Below, piece by piece: positions 54,609-64,000 of a DNA stretch of 64,000 nt; within the stretch, counting starts at the first letter, position 1; every line of letters begins with the position of its first letter. The stretch comes from Pseudomonas gessardii (GTDB taxonomy: Bacteria > Pseudomonadota > Gammaproteobacteria > Pseudomonadales > Pseudomonadaceae), in the NCBI RefSeq assembly GCF_001983165.1, contig NZ_MNPU01000013.1:1-64000 (forward strand), read 5' to 3'. The position numbers and the translations under genes were made by a program. The notes beneath the pieces were generated by a model. That model was not told the origin of the DNA. It did not search any database and saw only the letters and a list, made by a program, of their open reading frames with translations.

Positions 54609-56111
54609 ATGACCCACAACCTTGAACTGGACACGCTGAAGATCCGTCTGGCAGACCCCAAGCTGGCCACCCTGGATTTGCGGGTCCGGGTGCAGCGCGT
54701 GCTGCGCCAGTTGATCCTCGAGGGCATCCTCGCGCCCGGCAGCCGCTTGCCCGCCACGCGCACGCTGGGCAAGTCACTGGGCATCTCCCGGGATACCGTG
54801 GAAATGGCCTACGTCCAACTGCAATTGGACGGTTACCTGTGTCGGCGCGAAGGCTCGGGCAGTTTCGTCTCCGAGAAAATCGGGCCGAGCCTGCTGGGGG
54901 CGCGCAAGCGCCAGCCAGTGATGGCGAACCAGGCGGCGGCACTGAGTGCCAGGGGCGCGCAGATCCTCGCCAGCGGCGGCGTTACCGACCAGCAGGTGGT
55001 CAAGGCATTTGCCACGGGGTTGCCGGAAACGCGCACTTTTCCCGTGGGCATCTGGGAGCGCCTGCACCGCCAGGCCTTGAAGGATTATCGCCCGAACCTG
55101 CTGTTGCACGGCGACCCGCAAGGCGCCGAACCCCTGCGCCAGGCCATCGCCGATTACCTGAACCTGGAACGCGGTGCGCGGGTCACGCCGGATCAGGTGC
55201 TGGTGCTGTCCAGTACGCGCCAGGCCCTGTATTTGTGCGCGCAGGTGCTGGTGGATGAAGGCCAGCCGATCCTGATGGAAGACCCGGGTTACTTCGGCGC
55301 CCGCAAGGCGTTTGAAATGGCCCAGCTCAAGGTGGTGCCGGTGGCAGTGGACGCCAAGGGCCTGTGTATCGACGCCTTGCGCGCCGACCGCAGCGGCGCC
55401 AACGCCGTGTATGTCACACCGTCCCATCAATACCCCAGCGGCGCGACCCTGGCGCTGGAGCGGCGCCTGGACCTGATCGCCTGGGCCGCGCAGCGCCAAG
55501 GCTGGATCATCGAGGACGACTACGACAGCCAGTTTCACTACGAAGGCCTGCCGACCGCCTGTGTGCAGGGCCTGGACAACTACCAGCGCACGTTGTACCT
55601 CGGCACCTTCAGCAAGTCCCTGTACCCCGGCTTGCGCATGGGCTTTATGGTGCTGCCCCGGGAGTTGGTCAAGCCCATGACTTACGCCCGCAGCATCCTC
55701 GACGGCCACACCCCGCAAATCACCCAGTTGACCCTGGCGCGCTTTATGAGCGATGGGCATTTCGGCAGCCATCTACGCGCCATGCGCAAAATCTACGGCG
55801 AGCGACGTGACGCCATGGCCGAGGCGGTCGGGCGCCACTTGAGCCATGTGGTCACCGCCAGCTTGCCGCCCGGGGGCTTGCAGTTGCCTTGTGTGCTGCA
55901 TGAGGGATGGTCGGAGCTGGAGACGATTCGCCAGGCGGCGCGGGTCGGTATCCAACTGCCAGGTCTCACGCGGCTCTATGCCCAACCACCGGCAAGGGGC
56001 GGTTGGCTGCTGGGGTTCTCGGCACTGACACCCAGTGAAATCGACAGCGCCAGCCGACAGTTGGCCAAGGCCCTCAAGGGTGGTCTGGTGCAAGGTGGGG
56101 AAGTGGACTGA
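54609..56111 (+). CDS. MocR/PdxR-type regulator (GntR HTH fused to aminotransferase domain)
   Basis: With a start at 54609 the protein is 500 residues. Residues 15-85 are a GntR winged HTH (LILEGILAPGSRLPATRTLGKSLGISRDTVEMAYVQL). The rest is a fold-type I PLP domain with the PLP lysine K336 in GTFSKSLYPG. An ATG at 54582 is also possible; neither has a good ribosome site. MocR proteins sense PLP or PLP-linked amino compounds. The BenE-type permease follows by 53 bases on the same strand and may be its target or operon partner. Confidence 0.85.
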   Translation: MTHNLELDTLKIRLADPKLATLDLRVRVQRVLRQLILEGILAPGSRLPATRTLGKSLGISRDTVEMAYVQLQLDGYLCRREGSGSFVSEKIGPSLLGARKRQPVMANQAAALSARGAQILASGGVTDQQVVKAFATGLPETRTFPVGIWERLHRQALKDYRPNLLLHGDPQGAEPLRQAIADYLNLERGARVTPDQVLVLSSTRQALYLCAQVLVDEGQPILMEDPGYFGARKAFEMAQLKVVPVAVDAKGLCIDALRADRSGANAVYVTPSHQYPSGATLALERRLDLIAWAAQRQGWIIEDDYDSQFHYEGLPTACVQGLDNYQRTLYLGTFSKSLYPGLRMGFMVLPRELVKPMTYARSILDGHTPQITQLTLARFMSDGHFGSHLRAMRKIYGERRDAMAEAVGRHLSHVVTASLPPGGLQLPCVLHEGWSELETIRQAARVGIQLPGLTRLYAQPPARGGWLLGFSALTPSEIDSASRQLAKALKGGLVQGGEVD

Positions 56112-56164
56112 AAGGACGGTCCGGTGCTTGTTAGCCTTTGCGGCCTCAACCAAAGGAATGCGCC

Positions 56165-57364
56165 ATGAACCGACCCGCCTCACGCCTGCGCCTCGCCGAC
56201 TACCTGTCCCCCAGCATCAGCGCGCTGATTTCCGTCATCGTCAATTACGCCGGCACCTTTGTCCTGGTGTTCCAGGCCGCGCACCTGGCGCAACTGAGCG
56301 CGGCGCAAACCGCGTCCTGGGTCTGGTCGGTGAGTATCGGCGTGGGCGTGACCGGCGCGTGGTTGAGCTACCGCCACCGCGAGCCGATCATCACGGCGTG
56401 GTCGACGCCGGGGGTGGCCTTTCTGGCGACGGTCATGCCGTTTACACCGTATGCCGAGGTGATCGGCGCCTATGTGATGTGCGCCATCGGTTTTATCGTG
56501 CTGGGCCTGAGCGGTGCGTTTGAGCGCTTGGTGCGGTTGATCCCCGGTGGCATTGCGGCGGGTTTGCTGGCGGGGATTCTCCTGCAATTTGGCGTGGCGG
56601 CGTTTGGTGGGGCCAGCGCGGACCCGCTGCTGGTGATTGCCCTGGTGGTGTCCTACGCGGTGCTGCGCCGTTTCACTTCACGGTATGCGATGGTCGGGAT
56701 TCTGTTGATTGGCCTGGGCTTGCTGCTCGCCCAACAGCGGCTGGACCTGCACAGCCTGCAGCTGCAACTGGCCGCCCCTGTGTTTGAAATGCCGCATTTT
56801 TCCATCGCGGCGTTTTTTGGCGTGGCCTTGCCGCTGTTCGTGATCACCCTGACCGGGCAATACATCCCCGGCATGCTGGTGCTGCGCAACGACGGGTTCA
56901 AGACCAGCGCGAACCCGATCATCACCGTCACCGGCCTGGGTTCTCTGCTAATGGCGCCGTTCGGGGCCCATGCGTTCAATATCGCGGCGATCACAGCGGC
57001 GATCTGCACCGGGCGCGATACCCATCAGGATCCGTCCAAACGCTATATCGCCGGGTTGGTGTGTGGGGCGTTGTATATCCTGGTCGGGGTATTTGGCGTG
57101 ACGCTGGCGACCTTGTTCATGGTCCTGCCCCGCGCGTTTATCACCACCCTGGCGGGCCTGGCGCTGCTTGGGGCCATTGGTTCAAGCCTGGCCAATGCCA
57201 TGGCCGATACACGTACCCGGGAAACCGCGCTGATCACCTTTTTGGCGACGGCGGCCAATGTCACGTTGCTGGGCATTGGCGGCGCGTTCTGGGGGCTGGT
57301 GGCGGGGTTGTTGGTGCATGGGGTGATTCACGGTGGGCGCAGGACCGTGGGCAGTGTGACGTGA
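56165..57364 (+). CDS. BenE-family H+ symporter
   Basis: This 399-residue permease of the benzoate:H+ symporter family has about 12 membrane segments. Its marks are LSPSISALISVIVNYAGTFVLVFQAA, RHREPIITAWSTPGVAFLATVMP and FGAHAFNIAAITAAICTG. The ATG at 56165 follows AAAGGAA. Its context is a MocR regulator, not ben genes, so the substrate may differ from benzoate. The gene ends five bases from the convergent dsdC stop. Confidence 0.86.
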   Translation: MNRPASRLRLADYLSPSISALISVIVNYAGTFVLVFQAAHLAQLSAAQTASWVWSVSIGVGVTGAWLSYRHREPIITAWSTPGVAFLATVMPFTPYAEVIGAYVMCAIGFIVLGLSGAFERLVRLIPGGIAAGLLAGILLQFGVAAFGGASADPLLVIALVVSYAVLRRFTSRYAMVGILLIGLGLLLAQQRLDLHSLQLQLAAPVFEMPHFSIAAFFGVALPLFVITLTGQYIPGMLVLRNDGFKTSANPIITVTGLGSLLMAPFGAHAFNIAAITAAICTGRDTHQDPSKRYIAGLVCGALYILVGVFGVTLATLFMVLPRAFITTLAGLALLGAIGSSLANAMADTRTRETALITFLATAANVTLLGIGGAFWGLVAGLLVHGVIHGGRRTVGSVT

Positions 57365-57369
57365 GCTCA

Positions 57370-58320
57370 TCAGGCGGGTCGTTGGGATGAAAGGGCTTGC
57401 TCGGTCAGCCAGTCGATCAGCGCCTTGAGCCGTCTGGGCAGGGTTTCGTGGGCGGGGTGGACCAGGTAGTAACCGTAATTGACCGCCTCGCTGAACCCGC
57501 CGAACGGCAGCACCAACTCGCCATCCTGCACGCGCTTGCGCACCAGTTGCTCGCGGCCGATGGCTACGCCCGCGTGGTTGATTGCCGCGAGGGTGCTCAA
57601 GTCGGAGCGGTCAAAGGTCATGAAGCGGTTTGGCAGCTCGCTGTGGTCGCCCACCGCATCCAGCCATAAACGCCATTCTGCATCGAATGCAATGTTGTCC
57701 CACGCCGCCACATCGTGCAGCACCGTGCAGTGCGCCAGGCGTTCCGGGTGCCCGATCAAGCCATGGGCCTGGGCATATTGAGGGCTGCATACCGGGGCCA
57801 TCCGCTCGGGCATCAGGCGGATACTTTCCAGGCCCGGATGCTCGCCATTGGAGTAGCACAGCACCAGGTCAATACGGCGGGTGCGATAGTCGATCGGTTC
57901 GTTGCCGACCCGCACATCCAGTTGAATCCCGGGGTAGCGGGCGGTGAAATCGGCCAGCCTGGGCACCAGCCAGCATTGCGCGACGGAAGGCCTGGCGTAG
58001 AAGCACAGCTGGCCTTCGATCTGCGTATCGGAACGCTCCTGCACAGCCTCGGACAGGGTGTCCATGGTGTGCTGCATGACCTTGAAAATCCGCTCGCCGT
58101 CATCGGTCAGGTCGACCTTGCGCGGCAAGCGATGGAACAGCTTGAGCGACAGTTCTTCTTCCAGGCGCGCTATGCGGTGGCTGACCGCACTGGCGGTCAG
58201 GCACAGCTCGTCAGCGGCGCGGGCGAAGCTGAGGTGGCGGGCGGCGACCAGGAACGTATGCAGGTTGGACAGGTGGGCGCCGTTGAGCTTGGGCGCTTTG
58301 CTCAGGCCAGGTGCTGCCAT
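57370..58320 (-). CDS. dsdC: DsdC-like LysR regulator
   Basis: This 316-residue LysR protein has an HTH (LHTFLVAARHLSFARAADELCLTASAVSHRIARLEEELSL) and an effector domain. The N-terminal SKAPKLNGAHLSNLHTFLVAA and the position after dsdA match DsdC, the D-serine-responsive activator. In E. coli dsdC is divergent from dsdXA; here it lies 33 bases downstream of dsdA on the same strand, so it may be part of the operon. Confidence 0.86.
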   Translation of the reverse strand: MAAPGLSKAPKLNGAHLSNLHTFLVAARHLSFARAADELCLTASAVSHRIARLEEELSLKLFHRLPRKVDLTDDGERIFKVMQHTMDTLSEAVQERSDTQIEGQLCFYARPSVAQCWLVPRLADFTARYPGIQLDVRVGNEPIDYRTRRIDLVLCYSNGEHPGLESIRLMPERMAPVCSPQYAQAHGLIGHPERLAHCTVLHDVAAWDNIAFDAEWRLWLDAVGDHSELPNRFMTFDRSDLSTLAAINHAGVAIGREQLVRKRVQDGELVLPFGGFSEAVNYGYYLVHPAHETLPRRLKALIDWLTEQALSSQRPA

Positions 58321-58353
58321 GTGGGTATCCCTCTTCGCGTCAACCGCCGGCGA

Positions 58354-59709
58354 TCAGCGATGGGTGGTCGTTTGCAGAGCGCGCCCCTTATCCAGGTAGG
58401 TGGCGAACTCTTCAGCGGGGACCATGCTGCCGCCGGTTCCCCAGATCAAGTGCGTGGCGTTGGCCAACTGCGTGGCCCCGATGCCAATGCGTTGCAAATA
58501 CTGCGCGTCCTTGAGTACCCGCACAATGCCTGGCGCGCCGGCCAGGGCCGAAGGTTCGAGTTTTACCCCTTCAAGCTCATGGGCGAGGAACATCAGGCGG
58601 TAGAGTTCTTCGTCGGTGACGGTGTAGTAGCCATCGATCAGGCGCTGCATCGCCTTGCCGACGAAGCCAGAGGGACGGCCCACTGCCAGGCCGTCAGCCG
58701 CAGTGAGGTTATCGATACCGAAGTCCTGCACACTCACCTGGTCATGCAGCCCGGTATACACACCGAGCAGCATGCAGGGGGAGTGGGTCGGTTCGGCAAA
58801 CACGCAGTGCACCGCATCGCCAAACGCCAGCTTCAAGCCAAACGCCACGCCACCAGGGCCGCCGCCAACTCCGCAGGGCAGGTACACGAACAGCGGATGC
58901 TCGGTGTCCACCCGCACCCCGGCCACTTCAAACTGCCGGGCCAGGCGCTCGGCGGCCACGGCATAGCCGAGGAACAGGTGGGGCGAGTTTTCATCGTCGA
59001 TGAAATAGCAGGCCGGATCGTTTTGCGCCTGCTGGCGGCCGTTTTCCACGGCAACGCTGTAGTCGGATGCGTACTCCACCACCGTCACGCCGTTGGCGCG
59101 CAGTTTGTCCTTCTTCCATTGGCGCGCATCCGATGACATATGCACCGTCGCCTGGAACCCCAGCGTGGCGCTGATGATGCCGATGGACAGGCCAAGGTTG
59201 CCGGTGGAGCCCACGGCGATTTTGTACTGGTTGAAGAACGCCCGTGCATGCTCGCCGGCCAAGGCCGCGTAATTATCGTCGAGGCTGATCAAGCCGGCCT
59301 GCAGGGCCAGGTCTTCAGCGTGCTTGAGCACTTCATGGATACCGCCACGGGCCTTGATCGAGCCGGAGATGGGCAAGTCGTTGTCTTTTTTCAGCCACAG
59401 CGCGCCGCAGTCGGGGAGGGCGGCTTCGCTCAACAGCGCGTGCTGCATGGCCTTCAGCGGTTGGATCGCCGATTCGATGATACCGCCCGCCGCCGCCGTC
59501 TCCGGGAATACCTTGGCGAGATAGGGCGCGAAGCGAAGCAGGCGCGCGCTGGCGTCTTTTACATCGTCCAGGCTCAGGCCGACATCCCCAAGGGCCACAG
59601 CGGTCGGGGCGATCGCGGGGTTGAACCAACTGACTTGCTCAAGTGCGACCAGCGCCTTGATGACCGGGTGGCTTTCGTACCAGGCGTCGAGCGTTTTACC
59701 TTGAATCAT
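58354..59709 (-). CDS. dsdA: D-serine dehydratase
   Basis: This 451-residue PLP enzyme (fold-type II) turns D-serine into pyruvate and ammonia. The PLP lysine is K119 in SGSIKARGG. The phosphate loop [12 protein letters not shown] and [16 protein letters not shown] are present. The start at 59709 has AAGG eight bases upstream; an ATG at 59736 overlaps the dsdX stop but has no ribosome site. The first residues ([22 protein letters not shown]) match the DsdA family. Confidence 0.93.
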   Translation of the reverse strand: MIQGKTLDAWYESHPVIKALVALEQVSWFNPAIAPTAVALGDVGLSLDDVKDASARLLRFAPYLAKVFPETAAAGGIIESAIQPLKAMQHALLSEAALPDCGALWLKKDNDLPISGSIKARGGIHEVLKHAEDLALQAGLISLDDNYAALAGEHARAFFNQYKIAVGSTGNLGLSIGIISATLGFQATVHMSSDARQWKKDKLRANGVTVVEYASDYSVAVENGRQQAQNDPACYFIDDENSPHLFLGYAVAAERLARQFEVAGVRVDTEHPLFVYLPCGVGGGPGGVAFGLKLAFGDAVHCVFAEPTHSPCMLLGVYTGLHDQVSVQDFGIDNLTAADGLAVGRPSGFVGKAMQRLIDGYYTVTDEELYRLMFLAHELEGVKLEPSALAGAPGIVRVLKDAQYLQRIGIGATQLANATHLIWGTGGSMVPAEEFATYLDKGRALQTTTHR

Positions 59710-59735
59710 GGGCACTGCCTTTGAAGTGGGGTTCA

Positions 59736-61079
59736 TCATACAAACCGGGAAAGGATGAGGGTAAAGATCAGGGCCGCCACCGAAGCGAGCACGGTGGCGC
59801 CGGTGAATTTCTTGAGGGCTTCGGAGAGGGAAATCCCCAGGTACTCTTTTACGACCCAGAACGCCGAGTCCGTCACGTGGGTCCAGCCGATGGCACCGGC
59901 ACCGATGGCGATCACCAGGATCTCGGGGCTGTATTGCGGGTTCTGCCCGAGGATCGGCAGGACCATGCCGGCGGTGCTGATCATGGCCACGGTGGCCGAG
60001 CCGACGGCGAAGTGCATCAGCCCGGCGATCAACCACGCGAGGAGGATCGGGTTGATGCTGGACTGCCCCAGCACATCCGCCAGGACCTTGCCGATACCGC
60101 TGCCGACCAGCATGTCGTTGAACGCGCCACCGGCGCCGATCACCAGCAGAATGCCGGCCAGTGGCGGGAAGCAGCGGTGGGTCAGCTCAAGCAGATCGCC
60201 CATGCCCAGCCCACGGCGCAGGCCCAGGGACCAGTAGGCAAAGCAAATCGACAGCGCCAGGGCAATCAGCGGGTTGCCCATGAAGGACACCCATTCAAAC
60301 GCCATCGAGCCTTTGCTCAGTAAAGGTGTTGCCAGGGTTTTGCCGACCATCAACGCCAAGGGCAGCAGCACCGTGATCATTGCCATGGCGAAACTGGGGG
60401 CCTGGCTGTCATCGATGCTCCCCTCGCCACGCTCAGCCAGAAACTGAGCCTGACCGGCCGGGGCCTGCCGCGCGCAGGTCAGCTTGACCCAGATCGGCCC
60501 GGCAATCACCGCCGTGGGCAACCCGACGATCAGCCCGTACAGAATCACCTTGCCGATATCGGCATTGAGCATGCCGGTAATGGCCGTGGCGGCGGGGTGC
60601 GGCGGCAGGATGCAGTGCACCACCATCAGCGAGGTCGCCAGCGGCACGCCCAGGTACAACAGGTTGATCCGGGTCTGCCGGGCAACCACATAAATCAGCG
60701 GGATCAGCAGCACAAATCCCACCTCGAAGAACACCGGAATCCCGGCAATAAAGCCCACCAGCATCATCGCCCACGCGGCGTTCTGCTCACCCAGCAGGCG
60801 CAGCAGCGTGGTCGCAATGCGCTTGGCGCCGCCAGACTCTTCCAGCAACTTGCCGAGGATGCTGCCCAAGCCAATGATCCCGGCAAGGAACCCGAGCGTA
60901 CTGCCCATGCCCTTCTCAAATGCCGAGACAATCGCGGTGGGGGTCATGCCCGTACCGACCCCCACCAGCAGGCTGGCGGCGATCAGGGCCAGGAACGGAT
61001 GGACACGGCATTTACCGATCAGCACGACAATCAACAGGATCGACGCGCCAAGGATCAATAGAGAAAAGGTCGGGGACAT
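59736..61079 (-). CDS. dsdX: DsdX-like D-serine permease (GntP family)
   Basis: This 447-residue GntP-family protein has about 12 membrane segments ([56 protein letters not shown]). It is assigned as DsdX by length and its place directly before dsdA. The start at 61079 ([16 protein letters not shown]) begins at the first membrane segment; a frame open to 61190 adds a polar tail. It is a distant paralogue of the GntP permease at 36.6 kb. Confidence 0.86.
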   Translation of the reverse strand: MSPTFSLLILGASILLIVVLIGKCRVHPFLALIAASLLVGVGTGMTPTAIVSAFEKGMGSTLGFLAGIIGLGSILGKLLEESGGAKRIATTLLRLLGEQNAAWAMMLVGFIAGIPVFFEVGFVLLIPLIYVVARQTRINLLYLGVPLATSLMVVHCILPPHPAATAITGMLNADIGKVILYGLIVGLPTAVIAGPIWVKLTCARQAPAGQAQFLAERGEGSIDDSQAPSFAMAMITVLLPLALMVGKTLATPLLSKGSMAFEWVSFMGNPLIALALSICFAYWSLGLRRGLGMGDLLELTHRCFPPLAGILLVIGAGGAFNDMLVGSGIGKVLADVLGQSSINPILLAWLIAGLMHFAVGSATVAMISTAGMVLPILGQNPQYSPEILVIAIGAGAIGWTHVTDSAFWVVKEYLGISLSEALKKFTGATVLASVAALIFTLILSRFV

Positions 61080-61215
61080 GGGTGAGTCTGCTCCATCGCA
61101 GTTATTGTTAGTTGTTTGCGATGGATTAGATTTCAGGCCTATGGCGGGGACAAACGATGATTCGTCAGGCGCTAGTTGAAGCCTGTTCACTTATGGCCAG
61201 GGGCGCTGTACGTTC

Positions 61216-63648
61216 TCAGAAGTCCCAGCGCGTCGACAGCATGACGTTGCGCGGGTCGCCGTAGTAAACCGAGTTGTAGAAGCCAATGTTGGTGTAGTAC
61301 TTCTTGTCGAAGACGTTGTTGATGTTGAGGGCGGCCGAGACGTTGTCGGTAACTTGATAGCGGGCCATCGCGTCGACTACCCAGAGTGGAGACTGGGAGA
61401 AGTTATCCTGGGTGCCCGTCGTGTAGTTGTTCGTCAGTAGCTTCCAACCCGTACCCTGCCAGCGCACGCCGCTGCCCACGGTGAGTTTGTCCAGCGGGCC
61501 GGTCAGCTTGTAGGTGGTGTAGATATTGACCTGGTCTTCCGGTTCCCAGGTGGACAGCTTCGCCCCCTGCTTGTCGCGCATGATCTTGTGGGTGTAGCCC
61601 GCCTGTAATTGCCAGCCGGGTGCAAGCTCCCCGGAAATTTCCGCTTCGTAGCCCTTGGTCTTGGATTCAACCCCCTTGTAGGCACCATCAAGCCCGGGGA
61701 TGCTTCCGTTTACGTAGCTGTCGTCGGTGACTGCGCGATTGTCTTCGTGAACCTCAAAGTACGCGAGGCTGGAGTTCAGGCGGCCATCAAAGAACTCACC
61801 CTTGAGCCCGATTTCGTAGTTTTTACCTTCGTCCGGCTCCACCGGCTTGTCATTGATATCGCGGTATTCGCGCTGCGGCAGGTAGATATCGGTGTAGCTG
61901 GCGTATGCCGAGAAGTTTTCGTTGAGGTCGTAGGTGATGCCGGCGTAAGGCATGACCTTGCCGGTGTCCTTGACCTGGCTGGTGCCGGTCACTTCAAAGT
62001 TATTGACCCGGGTGCCGAGCATCAGGTGCAGGTCATCCGTCACGCTGAAGCGGGCGGTCATGTAGCCGGCGCTCTGGCGGGTGGTCTCGTCGTTGTAGCT
62101 GGTTTCCGGGCCCCGGCCTGGCTTAGTGGCATCGCCGTCCCAGTTGAAGTAGTCGTGGCTATTGCCATCGGTGTAGATGGCGCTGGTGTAGTTGCGGCCG
62201 ATCCAGCGCGAGCGCGATACCGACGTACCGACCACCAGCTCATGTTCGCGGCCGAATAGGCTGAACGGGCCGGTGGCGTACAGGTCGCCGGTGTCGCTGG
62301 TGGTTTCACCGTCGTAGGCACGGGTCAGCAGCATGGCTTTGCCGGTGGTTGCGTTCGGGTTCAGCAGGGCAGAAAGCGGTGCGTCGTAGCCGTTGATCTG
62401 GTGGTTGTACTGGGCTTTGCCCACCCAGCCATTGTCGAAGGTGTGTTCCAGCGTCGCGAAGCCGGTGCGCGTGTACTGTGCCCACTTGCTGTACTTGGCC
62501 CCGTTGTTGAAGCCGCGCGGTGTGCTGATGCGATTGCCCGCCGAGTCATACAGCGAGGCCGAGCCCGACCAGCTGGAGCCCTGGGGATCGCTGTCCTGGT
62601 AGTCGGCGCCGACCGTCAGCAGGGTGTCGGGTGCCAGGTCGAACTCCAGGATGCCGTAGTACACGGCGGTCTGGCGCTGGTAGTGGTCGAGGAATGAGTG
62701 TTTATCCTGATAGGCCGCCACGGCCCGCCCACGGACGTTGCCGGACTCGGTCAGCGGGCCGCTGACATCCACTTCGGAGCGATAGTTGTCCCAGGAACCC
62801 GCGCCCAGGTCGATGTAGCCCTTGAATTCGGAGGTTGGCTTCTTGCGCACCATGTTGATGGTGCCGCCTGGGCCGCCGGCGCCGGTGAGTAGGCCGGTGG
62901 CCCCCTTGAGGACTTCGACACGGTCGTAGATCACGGTGTCTGTGAGGGTGTGGCCGGAAGAATATTGCGCATCTTGCAGGATCGGAATGCCGTCGTACTG
63001 GAAGTTGCGAATGGCAAACCCGCGCGAGTAATACGAGGTACGTTCACTGTCATAAGCGGCCACGGTGATGCCAGGGGTATGGCGCATCACGTCGTCGATT
63101 GACTTGAGGCTGAAGTCGTCCATGGCCTGGCGGGTCACCACGGAGATCGACTGCGGTGTCTCCCGTGGCGTCAGTACCAATTTGGTGGCGGTGGCGATGG
63201 TGCCCGGCGTGTAGGAGCCGGAGCCCTCGGTAACGGTGCCCAGTTGGTTGCTGATCACATTGGTGGTGCCAAGCTCCAGCGGGCCCGACGCTTGGGGGCG
63301 AGGTTTGAGCAGCACTGCGTTTGCGCCGTTCTGTTCAAAGTCCAGCCGCGTGCCCTTCAGCAGTTGAGCCAACGCCTGTTGGGCGGTCATTTGGCCACTG
63401 ACGCCCGAGGATTCGACGCCCTGGGCCATGTCCGAGGAATACGCAATTTGCAGCCCGCTCTGCACACTCAACTGATCGAGTGCGTTGACCAGCGACTGCC
63501 GTGCAATGGCGAAGCTATGGGTGGTTGGCACCTCGCGGCTGGCCGCTGTGTCGGCGCGCTCGACGGCAACAGCGTGACTGCAGGCCAGGCAAATGGCGAG
63601 CGCAAGTATGCTCCGGGCGTGAGTCGAAGTGAGTGCTGGGAAAGGCAT
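61216..63648 (-). CDS. TonB-dependent siderophore receptor with signalling domain (FpvA-like)
   Basis: This 810-residue outer-membrane receptor has a signal peptide ending HAVAVE and an STN signalling domain at 45-116 (SFAIARQSLVNALDQLSVQSGLQIAYSSDM). A plug domain follows (LTPRETPQSISVVTRQAMDD; GATGLLTGAGGPGGTINMVRKKP), then a 22-strand barrel ending RNVMLSTRWDF. The STN domain and the FecR gene upstream indicate cell-surface signalling, in which ligand uptake activates an ECF sigma factor. The ligand is probably a ferric siderophore; which one is unknown. GGAG lies five bases before the ATG at 63648. Confidence 0.92.
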   Translation of the reverse strand: MPFPALTSTHARSILALAICLACSHAVAVERADTAASREVPTTHSFAIARQSLVNALDQLSVQSGLQIAYSSDMAQGVESSGVSGQMTAQQALAQLLKGTRLDFEQNGANAVLLKPRPQASGPLELGTTNVISNQLGTVTEGSGSYTPGTIATATKLVLTPRETPQSISVVTRQAMDDFSLKSIDDVMRHTPGITVAAYDSERTSYYSRGFAIRNFQYDGIPILQDAQYSSGHTLTDTVIYDRVEVLKGATGLLTGAGGPGGTINMVRKKPTSEFKGYIDLGAGSWDNYRSEVDVSGPLTESGNVRGRAVAAYQDKHSFLDHYQRQTAVYYGILEFDLAPDTLLTVGADYQDSDPQGSSWSGSASLYDSAGNRISTPRGFNNGAKYSKWAQYTRTGFATLEHTFDNGWVGKAQYNHQINGYDAPLSALLNPNATTGKAMLLTRAYDGETTSDTGDLYATGPFSLFGREHELVVGTSVSRSRWIGRNYTSAIYTDGNSHDYFNWDGDATKPGRGPETSYNDETTRQSAGYMTARFSVTDDLHLMLGTRVNNFEVTGTSQVKDTGKVMPYAGITYDLNENFSAYASYTDIYLPQREYRDINDKPVEPDEGKNYEIGLKGEFFDGRLNSSLAYFEVHEDNRAVTDDSYVNGSIPGLDGAYKGVESKTKGYEAEISGELAPGWQLQAGYTHKIMRDKQGAKLSTWEPEDQVNIYTTYKLTGPLDKLTVGSGVRWQGTGWKLLTNNYTTGTQDNFSQSPLWVVDAMARYQVTDNVSAALNINNVFDKKYYTNIGFYNSVYYGDPRNVMLSTRWDF

Positions 63649-63752
63649 GCGGGCTCCGTCATGAATAAGAATTATTTGCAAAAGCAAAATCCTTGACGGG
63701 TTGAAGCCCCAAAAACCGTAAAACTTTTTTCGTGCAGGATCGGCCACTGCTT

Positions 63753-64000
63753 TTAGCGGATGACCAACGACCCGCCCGGCAGACGATAAAGCTGGGTGGC
63801 CGTCACTTTGCTCAGTGCTTGCACGATCGCCATCGGATCATCCAGTTGGTAGTTGCCGCTGACACGCTCACCCGCGGCGGCGGCGTTCAGGACAAAGATC
63901 GGCGCCGGGTAGTAGCGCTGCACTTCGTCAAGGACTTGCGCCAGGGGGGTGTCCTGGAAGGATAGGCGGCCATTGATCCAGGCCATCTTCCGTTCAGCGC
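63753..64000 (-). CDS. FecR-family anti-sigma regulator, 3' part (cut by window end)
   Basis: About 82 C-terminal residues are present, ending in LVIR. The stretch MAWINGRLSFQDTPLAQVLDEVQRYYPAPI is the typical FecR C-terminal domain, which contacts the receptor STN domain in the periplasm. The frame stays open to the right edge, so the N-terminal anti-sigma part and probably an ECF sigma gene lie outside. It is upstream of and on the same strand as the receptor gene. Confidence 0.88.
   Translation of the reverse strand, partial: AERKMAWINGRLSFQDTPLAQVLDEVQRYYPAPIFVLNAAAAGERVSGNYQLDDPMAIVQALSKVTATQLYRLPGGSLVIR

Noticed and set aside
1..64000. CRISPR arrays, tRNA genes, transposases, prophage or conjugative genes
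   Set aside because: Looked for by eye on both strands; none was recognised. A tRNA scan and a profile search would be needed to be certain.

Overview
This window looks like chromosome of a fluorescent-group Pseudomonas. The evidence is the high G+C coding style, the 5S rRNA sequence, the recC-recB-recD order, the YfiRNB module, the kyn/ant/cat catabolic genes, and repeated copies of the GTGGGAGCTGGCTTGCCTGC-type REP sequence known from P. fluorescens genomes. Species assignment is inference; no tool was run.

Layout. 1-316: end of an rRNA operon (23S-5S spacer, 5S rRNA, terminator). 0.4-9.6 kb: recCBD as three genes joined by ATGA overlaps. 9.7-12.1 kb: yfiRNB, a periplasm-to-cytoplasm cyclic-di-GMP switch. 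12.2-15.7 kb: a LysR regulator divergent from mmsAB (valine/3-hydroxyisobutyrate catabolism). 16.4-31 kb: a nearly continuous aromatic catabolic island. kynBA and kynU take tryptophan to anthranilate, antABC takes anthranilate to catechol, and catA, catB and catC take catechol through muconate to 3-oxoadipate enol-lactone. Two amino acid permeases and three dedicated regulators (AntR, CatR, KynR) go with it. REP hairpins sit at the ends of several of these transcription units. 32-36 kb: TauE exporter, MdaB-like quinone reductase, LysR, SulP transporter and an LprI-like secreted protein. 36.6-40.3 kb: GntP permease, RpiR regulator and D-aminoacylase, an N-acyl-D-amino acid utilisation set. 40.4-42.9 kb: a large dermonecrotic-toxin-like protein whose C-terminus resembles an ADP-ribosyltransferase fold. 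42.9-44.6 kb: a glyoxalase-fold gene followed by a tandem duplication of about 0.65 kb. Each unit carries a 32-residue ORF under a conserved structured leader with its own terminator. 44.6-46.5 kb: a chemoreceptor with a long helical periplasmic sensor. 46.7-52.4 kb: CocE-type hydrolase, YfcC-type permease, LysR and OprD-type porin, whose two outward-facing promoters share an identical 16-mer. 52.4-57.4 kb: ArnT-like glycosyltransferase, GNAT, MocR-type regulator and BenE-type permease. 57.4-61.1 kb: dsdC, dsdA and dsdX (D-serine use). 61.2-64 kb: a TonB-dependent siderophore transducer and the 3' part of a FecR-type anti-sigma gene cut by the window end.

The least explained part is 43.29-44.59 kb: duplicated units with a tiny ORF, mutually exclusive leader stems and a 16-bp palindrome at the same distance from each ORF. 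Next come the toxin-like gene at 40.4 kb and the shared operator of the 50-51 kb transporter cluster. No tRNA gene, CRISPR array, transposase or prophage gene was recognised.
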